Shown here: one piece after another, positions 46,501-54,800 of the stretch
Numbering within the stretch: position 1 is the first letter of the stretch
Layout of the letters: every line of letters begins with the position of its first letter
Position numbers and translations under genes: made by a program
Source of the DNA: Mikania micrantha
Taxonomy: Eukaryota > Streptophyta > Magnoliopsida > Asterales > Asteraceae
Length of the DNA stretch: 64,000 nucleotides
NCBI GenBank assembly: GCA_009363875.1
Contig: CM018683.1
Location: 67,256,187 to 67,320,186 of the forward strand
Direction: 5' to 3'
Notes under the pieces: model-generated
What the model saw: only the letters and a program-made list of their open reading frames with translations
Told to the model about the DNA's origin: nothing
Database searches by the model: none

Positions 46501-46885
46501 TAAAGAATATCCATAGTAAGCTTCCGAAAACCAATCAAATAAAACCTTCTGAAAACCCTAAATTCAAGAACCCCACCGTCATCATTATGTTCTTTCTTGA
46601 AACAAACCCAGCTGCCCAGATTTTATTAACAGCCGCCATTATTACCATATGAATAAAAATTTGATAAAACATCCTATGATGATCGGATTTGGGTGGGGTT
46701 TTGGCTGAAATTAGGGAGAGCCAAAACCCACTTGGGTTTTAACAAATCAAACCACAAAAACCCAAATAAATTGACGAACCCAGTAACAAGAACATCTTCA
46801 AAGACCTTTCACAAAAATTCACAAAATCAGGGTATTGAGCACAAGTTTGAGAGAATCATTGGTTAGAATGATAATCTCGGGAACT

Positions 46886-46899
46886 TGGCTCTGATACCA
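46886..46899 (-). other. Primer binding site of the non-autonomous element
   Basis: Minus strand TGGTATCAGAGCCA, matching initiator-Met tRNA, adjoining the LTR at 46902. Confidence 0.9.
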
Positions 46900-46901
46900 A
46901 T

Positions 46902-47471
46902 TGTAAGAACGGTTGCGGAATAGGACCTACCCGGTTTGTGAAGATTAACCATTTCTGAACAGAGAAAGTCTTGAAGATGGGTGAAGAACATAAACAATAA
47001 TCTGAAATGTAATGTAAACTGATGAACAAACAAATGATTTATAACAACAATAGTTCAATCATTCAATAAGATTACATTACCTACCTCTCTCATGCTCTCA
47101 AACTCCATCGATAACTAATCCATGGAGTTCATGGGGGAGAGCTCTCAAGACTACATTGAAGCACACCCTCACACACTCTCTTGTCTGTGTTTTTCTACAA
47201 ATGAGAATAATCTCTATTTATAGTGTCACATGACATAAAACCCTAAAAACAACAAATACAACAAAATGATAATAAATAATAAATAATAAATTAAGCTCTA
47301 TCATTTGTTGTGCTCTTCGTGTCTCTTGGTCATCAAGTGTCTTCGTAATCTTGAGTCTTTAGTGGCTCGTGCGGTGACTCGTTGCTCCCTAATCAACAAA
47401 TACATAATACTTCTTGTTTACATTCCATCTATCCAAATTAACCGTTGGTCTTGACTTTTCTAGACCCAACA
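46902..47471 (-). repeat. 5' LTR of the non-autonomous element
   Basis: 570 bp. The minus-strand TATA box TATAAATAG at 47214-47222 would start transcription about 280 bp before the primer site. Confidence 0.93.
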
Positions 47472-47734
47472 AAATAATTAAAAATAATAATAGTTTATTT
47501 CTTAAATTTATCCTCATTGATTATCAATCATTTTTCTTTTACTATGTCATGCAAAACTATGAAGATATGATAACGATAGAGGAAAAAAAGCTTGTAAAAT
47601 GATTGAATTCATAACATTTTATGTCGATTGTAATTATATCATTTTATTAAAATTTTTTGTGACTTGCATCTTAACACTATGTCAACCCATGTGTTACACG
47701 AGTTACTAACATAGTATATATGTATATATATATA
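47472..47734. other. Segment X copy 2, 3' part
   Basis: Continues the match to 33540-33781 after the inserted element and ends at a short TA run. No gene. Confidence 0.7.
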
Positions 47735-48000
47735 GGGTATGGTTCCTTTGTTAACCTATGTTTATTACGTTAACCGAATAACTACATATTATTATTTTGG
47801 GGCTCATATTAAAAATAATATAAAGGTGTATGTTTTTTCTTCTTTTTTTTGTAAATATAAGTGAACCCTATATTAATTACATTAATTAAAAAACAAAAAA
47901 AACTTATATCTTTAGATTTACTTTAATGTGGGCCGCAAAGTAATAATAATATGTAGTTATTCGGTTAACGCAATAAGGGAGAGTTAATTTTTTATCATCT

Positions 48001-48003
<3 letters not shown>
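47735..48003. mobile_element. (TA)n-bounded fold-back element, GTTAACCGAATAAC family
   Basis: 269 bp; left arm ACGTTAACCGAATAACTACA, right arm TAGTTATTCGGTTAACGCAA. Positional partner of 33807-34071 in the other tandem unit. Confidence 0.75.

Positions 48004-48047
<44 letters not shown>
48004..48047. repeat. (TA)n microsatellite
   Basis: About 22 TA units between two fold-back elements. Confidence 0.95.
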
Positions 48048-48050
<3 letters not shown>

Positions 48051-48525
48051 AAGCATATTCTAAAAATGACAAAAACTCTAAAAAGCCTAAAAAGAATCTT
48101 AAAACGCTAATAACCGGCTCATACGAACTCTATTTTGATTCGTTTAAGTTGCGTTAGAACCGTTTTATCGAACTCAATCTAACACACACCCTCACCCCCG
48201 CCCCAAAAGCCTAAACCCCACACCCACCACCACCCCTCCCCTAAAAGCCTAAATCCTCACCCACCCCCAAAAGCCTAAAACCCCCCTCCCCAAAAGCCTA
48301 AATTCTAAAATTAAACCCTAAAAGCGAAACCCTAAGGATAAAAACTAAACCATAAAATCTAAACCCTAAAAGCTAAACCATAAAGCTATGAACGTAGAGT
48401 TTGACGAGACGGTTCTAACGCCACCAGAATGGGTCAAATCGAAGTCCGTATGAGCCGGTTATCAGCGTTTTAAGATCTTTTTTACATTTTTTAAAGTTTT
48501 TGTCATTTTTGGACAAACCCAACAC
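48048..48525. mobile_element. (TA)n-bounded fold-back element with telomere-like core
   Basis: Arms pair over AACGCTAATAACCGGCTCAT and its inverse near 48450-48475. Outer arms share AAAATGACAAAAACT. The loop (48180-48385) is rich in CCTAAA/AAACCCTAAA-like units interspersed with CACCACC. A degenerate relative is at 58740-59175. Confidence 0.75.
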
Positions 48526-48541
48526 TATATATATATATATA

Positions 48542-48754
48542 GGGAAGGGATCATATAATAACCCTTCCTTATAGCGTAACTCGTTAACCCGGGCATTTTT
48601 TGCCCGAATCTTTGTTTTTTTTCATGGTTTTATTATACATAAATAGAGGGGGTTTCTTTTTTGTTTTTTTTGTTAATTCATCACCGTTTAGAATTTAAAA
48701 AAATTGTAAGTTTGAGTTACACTATCTGATGTAAGTAAGTGTAAGCAACCTACA

Positions 48755-48757
<3 letters not shown>
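48542..48757. mobile_element. Half of a palindromic MITE of the 36980 family
   Basis: Left arm only: GGGAAGGGATCATATAATAACC, TTTTTTGCCCGAATCTT, AATTCATCACCGTTTAGAA, then ends in (TA)n where the loop would be. The right arm has been lost, perhaps by slippage or recombination at the TA tract. Confidence 0.65.

Positions 48758-48798
<41 letters not shown>
48758..48798. repeat. (TA)n microsatellite
   Basis: About 20 TA units between two elements. Confidence 0.95.
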
Positions 48799-48802
<4 letters not shown>

Positions 48803-49875
48803 AAGATTCCATTGGTAACCACTCCAAGTGTGGTAACCATTTAACTATATTTGATTGGTTCTTTAAATAATGTGTTTTAAAATAAGTGGTCCGTATTAAA
48901 TCTGGAAAAAAAAGTGGATGAGATTTGTTTAAGGGTATTTTTGACATTTGGTAAGGTGTACTTGCTTCATTTTTTAAAAAAAGTTAACCCCAATTTTTTA
49001 AACACTCATAATTTTTATATACATTATTATTTTTTTTATAAAAATTTCACCATTAAATTTGTCACTTTTTTTATCTTTAATTCAAGTATAATTTTGTCAA
49101 ATTTTTTTAAAATTTTCGTAATTTGCACCGATGCAGCGACGTTTTACACCGATGCAACGACGTTTTGCACTGACTTAACGAAATGCATTTTTTTACACTG
49201 ATGTAATCACAATGATGTAACGAGCTGAATTTTTACAAAGTTTTCGTAATTACACTGATGTAAGGAGCTGGATTTTTTCAAAGTGTTCTTAATTTTTTAA
49301 AATATTAATGAACTAATTTTTGTAATAAAAAATAATTTGTAACAAGATGGAAATATTTTACGTTGGTGTAATTGCAAACGCTCGAAAAAATGAGAGAAAA
49401 TTACGAACGTTCAAAATAATTTGTAAAACATTTTAAAGATGGAAAGATTTTGAAAAAATGAGAGAAAACTATTGTATTTATTGTTCGTTACGTTGGTGTA
49501 ATTACGAACGCTCGAAAAAAAATCAAAAAAAAATTGGAATGACTATTATGGAATTAACGAGAAAAATATAACGAGTTTAACGGTTTAATTTTTATAAAAA
49601 AATAACATAGTATAAAAAAGTTATAAGTGTATAAAAATGAAGGGGGAAACTTTGATTTAAAAATAGGAAAATGGATAGATTTTGAAGAGTGTGACACTTG
49701 TAACTCTCTAATTAAATCTGACTTTTTTATGTTAAGTAAAATGACTTGGATACCCTTTTTAATTTAAAAAGGGTAGTGACACTTGGCAAAATCTTATTAA
49801 ATCTGAAAATTTAAAACCATTTAATTTGAGTTATTTTTGCTTAACACAATTATGGTGGGTTATTATTTGAACCAA

Positions 49876-49879
<4 letters not shown>
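48799..49879. mobile_element. 1.1-kb (TA)n-bounded element, TCCATTGGTAACCAC family
   Basis: (TA)n on both sides. The ends are only weakly inverse (GATTCCATTGGTAACCACTC against GGTTCAAATAATAACCCACC). Inner blocks around TTACACCGATGCAACGA and TATAAAAAAGTTATAAGTGT resemble the 35417 family. Probably an old member. Confidence 0.55.

Positions 49880-49931
<52 letters not shown>
49880..49931. repeat. (TA)n microsatellite
   Basis: About 26 TA units, among the longest in the window. Confidence 0.95.
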
Positions 49932-49934
<3 letters not shown>

Positions 49935-50946
49935 AACCCGATCTTAAAGTGAAAACCCTTAAACCCTGTGTGAACCGTTAGATCAAACTTTTATTAGATT
50001 TTAATTAATTAAACAAAAAAAAGATGTGGTCCATAATTAAAGTTGAATATTTTAATGGGGTTTTTAAAAATAAAATGTCTTTTTTACCCTTTAAGGGGTA
50101 TAAATGACTTTTCTTCACCACATATCCTCTCTCTTCATTAATTAACCATATTCTCTCTCCTCTCTATTCTTACCTCTCTCTTCTTCTCTCTCCTCTCTTC
50201 TCTTTTAATTCGTCTTCTCTCTCCTCTCTCATCTCTCTCTCTTTTATATATAAATGACTATTAAAATTAAAAAAAACATTTTTTAAAGAAAAAGAAAAAA
50301 TATACACATGTGTATCAGACACAAATTTCGATACACAAACACAAATATTACATATTTTCAACCATAATAAATATTACACATGTATATTTTACATATGAAA
50401 CAAAAAATTATACATGTGTAAATTTATAAAAGAATATCTAATAAATCAAAACACCAAAAACTACACATGTGTAGGTGTAATATTTTATAAATCTCAAATA
50501 TATAAAATATACACATGTGTATATTTTTATTTTCTGCACATGTGTAGTATTTCGAGTAAAGTATACTTTGTGTATTAAAACTTTTACATTTTTATATATA
50601 CGCATGTGTAGTTTTTTACATTTTCTTGTAAAAATACGTTTTTTTTAATTTTGTATAAAAAAATATACATTTTTGTTGTTGAGAAATTTTAAAAAACATT
50701 TTTTTTAATTGATGGAGAGAGAAGATATAGATGAGAGAGAAATTTGATATTAATAATTTATTATATATATGAGTGATTTTAAATGAGAGAGAAAGAGATA
50801 AATTATTATATATATGGGTAAGTGGTTAAAGACCATCATACCCTTTTCATATTAATAAATTCAAAAGAAAAAAAGGTTGATCCAATGGTTGAGATAGGGT
50901 TTAAGGGTTTTCTCTTTAAGAACGAGTTTTCATTTGATTCAAATCC
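49932..50946. mobile_element. 1.0-kb (TA)n-bounded fold-back element with ACACATGTGT repeats
   Basis: Terminal arms GAAAACCCTTAAACCCTGTG and the inverse of GATAGGGTTTAAGGGTTTTC, with (TA)n outside. The centre has a CT-rich tract (50105-50240) and repeated palindromic ACACATGTGTA units (50300-50620). Confidence 0.75.
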
Positions 50947-50967
50947 TATATATATATATATATATAT

Positions 50968-51156
50968 GGAGATGTTCAAATGAGAACCAATATAAGTTAA
51001 GAACTAAAAGAACCATTTTTAACCACAAATTTGAAGGGTATAAAGGTAACTTTCCCTATTTTTAAGGGAAATTACTTTTATACCCTTAAAAACTTGTGGT
51101 TATAAATGTGGTTCTTTTAGTTTTTTCATATTTAATGGTTCTTAATAGAATAAGTC

Positions 51157-51158
<2 letters not shown>
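50968..51158. mobile_element. 191-bp (TA)n-bounded fold-back MITE
   Basis: Arms include AACTAAAAGAACCATTTTTAACC and AAATGTGGTTCTTTTAG, with AAGGGTATAAAGGTAA facing TTACTTTTATACCCTT. TA repeats on both sides. Confidence 0.75.
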
Positions 51159-51195
<37 letters not shown>

Positions 51196-51416
51196 ACATG
51201 ATTGAAATGTGGTGGGGTTATTATTTTTGTACAAATTAAATTGGAGGTTGTTGATATATGGTATAAACTTAATTCAATCTTAGTGAATGGTCTGGGGTGG
51301 GGGTGGGGATTGGATTGACTTAAGTATGACTATATTTTTTGGAAGAAGTTGTTTAATTTGTTAGCATCCTCTCCTCTATTTTGTTTGAATATTTGTTAAC
51401 AGAAGATTGATTAAAG

Positions 51417-51431
51417 ATGGCAGGTTCAAGT

Positions 51432-51464
<33 letters not shown>

Positions 51465-51843
51465 AGCTTACCTAGTTTAGGGGAAGTAAACCCATACTCA
51501 TATCCATCACATGTTTTTGTCCCAAACTTTGTTACAGTGAAGCTGAGTGGTCCAGATACATACTTTGTATGGCAAATGCAGATGCGGTGTCTATTACAGA
51601 GTCATGATATGCTTGGTTTCATCTCCTCGCATGCTTTGGGGAAGGAAAAGGTTGGTGATGATGACATGATGTGGATAAGATCAGATGCACTTGTAAAAGG
51701 TTGGATTCTTGGTTCTCTCTCCCAACAAACTCTCGAGAAAGTTGTCAAGCCAACTCCAAACAAAGATTTCACTGCAAAAGATGTATGGGATAAACTGCAG
51801 ACCATCTATGGTCCTCCACTTCAAGATGCAGCAGCTGCAGGCC
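51417..51843 (+). CDS. Copy 2 exon 1: copia-gag-like domain
   Basis: 142 codons plus one base, ending at the strong donor GTAAGT. A GGCTCA hexamer repeat gives a Ser-Gly tail two units longer than in copy 1. NFVTVKLSGPDTYFVWQMQM and DALVKGWILGSLSQQTLEK match the pattern of plant copia Gag (a VKL..NY.VW motif and a W..D..V..WI block), suggesting a captured gag fragment. The start ATG is the first in frame and is preceded by a stop. Confidence 0.8.
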
Positions 51844-54800
51844 GTAAGTGAACGATTTATTTTCTTTCTTTGGTATTTTTTTAAATTTACCGAATGATAT
51901 TAGGATTTTGGTTTTTTGACCTTTATATGACTAGGGGTGTTCAAAAAATCCGAAAAAACTCGAAAGGCGAACCGTATCCGAAATCCAAAAAAACTCGATT
52001 CCAATCTTGATTTGGGTTGTTCATGTCGGATCAATTCGAATCTGAAAAAGTAATTCGGATATTCGGGTTGGATTCAGATATCTTGTTTATATAATTTGGT
52101 TGTTCAGGTATCCGAATAATCCGATTAAATTCGAGTTGTTCGGTTTGTTCATGTTGTTGAGATTTTTTTTAATAAGCCATGTAATTTACTTAGACTATTT
52201 TTTTACGATAGTTTTGTGCTCGTTTTTTAATTTTGAACTTTCAATTGTTGTTTTATGAATCTAAACTAATAAAATGTTTACTTTTATGGACCAAAATATT
52301 GGACAAATAAATAGACAAAACAAGAAAAAGATTAGAAAAATTTTATTCAGTTTTATTCAGGTTGTTCGGGTTATCGGACATATCTGAATCGGAAGCGAAT
52401 TCTAATTTGTATATATTCGGGTCAGAAGATATTCGAGTCAATTCAGGTCGGGTTCCAAATAGATGCAACAAAAAGTCAAATCCAAATAACCGGGTTCAAA
52501 CTCGCAATCAAACCCGATGAACACCCTTATATATGACTCTGGAAACAACTTTTTATTTTTAATTAATATTATATTAATAAATATTATATAATTAATTAGA
52601 GTTTAAAAAAATAAAAAAGGTTAAAAGGTATTTTCTTTATTTAACTTGAATAAGAATTCTAACCAACACTCTAACAATTTGTTTTATTTATTTAACTAAA
52701 AACCCACACAGCGTTTAATTATTAATTTTTGTTTTTAATAGATATAGATATGACATGAAAATTAAAGGGAAATTATATAGCTCTTATATTAAAAAGAAAG
52801 AAAAAATAGTAATACCGATAATAAAAATGGATACGTATAAACAAGAAGGGTTAGTTTAAAATAAAGGGAAAACTTCATTAAAGTGTAATCAAACATTTTA
52901 TTTTCTTTCAATCAAGTTACTTATACTTTTTGTCTCAGTTAAATCATTCAAGTTATTTTGGTGTTTTAATCATATGTTTTTAACCTAAATAGCAAGTAAT
53001 TCATGTTAATATAAGTTTGAGTGAATAATATTTTTTTTTAAAAAATGAATGAGTTAAATTAATAATTATTAATTTTAATTAATATATGACAAAGAACAAA
53101 AAATTAATAATTAATAATTATTGATTCAAATCAGTCAATTTTTAAAAAAAAAACTTAAAAAAAAATTATTCACTCAAACTTGTATCAAAATGTATTACCA
53201 AGTTAAAAACATAGGATTAAAACACCAAAATAACTTGAATGACTTAATTGGGTAAAAAAAAAAAGTTTTAGTGACTTGATTGGAACAAAATGAAAAGTTG
53301 GTTATATTTCTATGAAGTTATCCCTAAAATAAATAAGTCTCTTAACCTAAAAAACATAAGAAAGATCTTGAGTTATTAGATCATTAATCAATGGGTATGA
53401 TTAAATCAAGTTATTGAATGGTATTTTAGTAATGTTACTTTTGTTGACTTTTTATCAAGTTTCCCCACATTATTTAAACGTTTATAACTTTTACATATGA
53501 AATTATTTTTTGAAAAAAATATAACATAAAAACGAGCATTTTTTATCTTCAAAATTAGTAGTGTATTGCCATTAAAATATTTTGTTTTTTTAGTTCATTG
53601 TGTCTTTTGTAAAGGTCATTGTGTCTTTTGTGTTTATGCTCAATGTTGTGTTTTTCTGAACATTTTAAGACACAATGATGCCGCATAATACATGATGTCA
53701 AGCAATGATGACACAATAACATTTACAAAAGACACGATGAACTAAAAACAAAATATTTTAATGGCAATAAATACACAATGACGAGTATAAACAATTTTGT
53801 ACAAGTCATTGTGTCTTTTGTTTAAGTAATTGTGTCTTTTGTATATGTCATTATGTCTTTTGTATTTCTTTTCAGTGTTGTGTTTTCCTAAACAATTTAA
53901 AACACAATTATGTTGCAGAATACATTCTATTAAGCAATGATGACACAATGATGAATATGAATAACACAATGATCTTTAAAAAAGACATAATTACCTGTAA
54001 AAAAGACATAATGATGAGTATAACTATTTTGTACATGTCATTGTGTCTTTTGTGTTTATGCTCAATGTTATGTTTTTCTACACAATTTAAGACACAGTGA
54101 TGTTTCAGAATACATAAAGTATGCAAGAATAACATAATTACGAGTATAAATAACACAATGATCTTTAAAAAAAATACAATTACATGTAAAAAAATAATTA
54201 CCTGTAAGAAAAACACAAAAAGATAATTATACACAAACGTTTAAGAAAAACACAGTGACGATAATTAGACATAATGAGCTGAAAAATTTTAATTTTTTAA
54301 AGCAAAATTATAATTATTTTAATGATAAAAAATACTCTTTTTATGATATAATTTAAAAAAAAAATATCGTACGTAAAAGTTATGAACGTTTAAAAAATGT
54401 GGGAGGAAAGTGATTATGACTAAATTATATTCTAATAACTTTTCCCTTTAAGATTTTAAATTTTCTATCTTGAATTTGATCTAATGATCTAATGGTTGAT
54501 GATCCTCAACCTTTATAGGATAAAAAGACTATTTTAGTTTAATCCAAAACAAGAAATGTAAATGACAAATGGGTACATGAGACTTTTACCTATGATAAGG
54601 TTCCATAAGTCTATTATCCATATACATCTAATTATACACCACAGTCCACACGTATTTATTATATGATACTGTTATTGCCATGCGAGATATCCAAGCAATT
54701 CCAGATTGCAAAGCCCAAGTTATACGACACACATATTTACAGGTTATTTTCCTCACAAACTTAACGTTTGAATACTTATATTTAGGGCTATTTGGTTAAT

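Larger units (their letters stand above)
44230..47471 (-). mobile_element. Non-autonomous LTR retrotransposon, minus strand
   Basis: A 3242-bp element with two 570-bp LTRs (TGTAAGAACGG to GACCCAACA), 5-bp duplication AAATA (44225-44229 and 47472-47476), iMet primer site and polypurine tract. The 2.1-kb interior has no gag or pol similarity. It contains two tandem-repeat fields, one of them CGGAAG-rich like the Sirevirus at 517-22801, which hints that a copia element mobilises it. The LTRs differ at roughly a dozen places by eye. Confidence 0.92.

Noticed and set aside
46167..46652. Open frame with LLPKHE hexapeptide repeats
   Set aside because: Follows the 18-bp minisatellite period inside a non-autonomous LTR element; no start context or domain.
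48180..48385. Interstitial telomere
   Set aside because: Units are degenerate and separated by other sequence, enclosed within the arms of a fold-back; not a telomeric tract.
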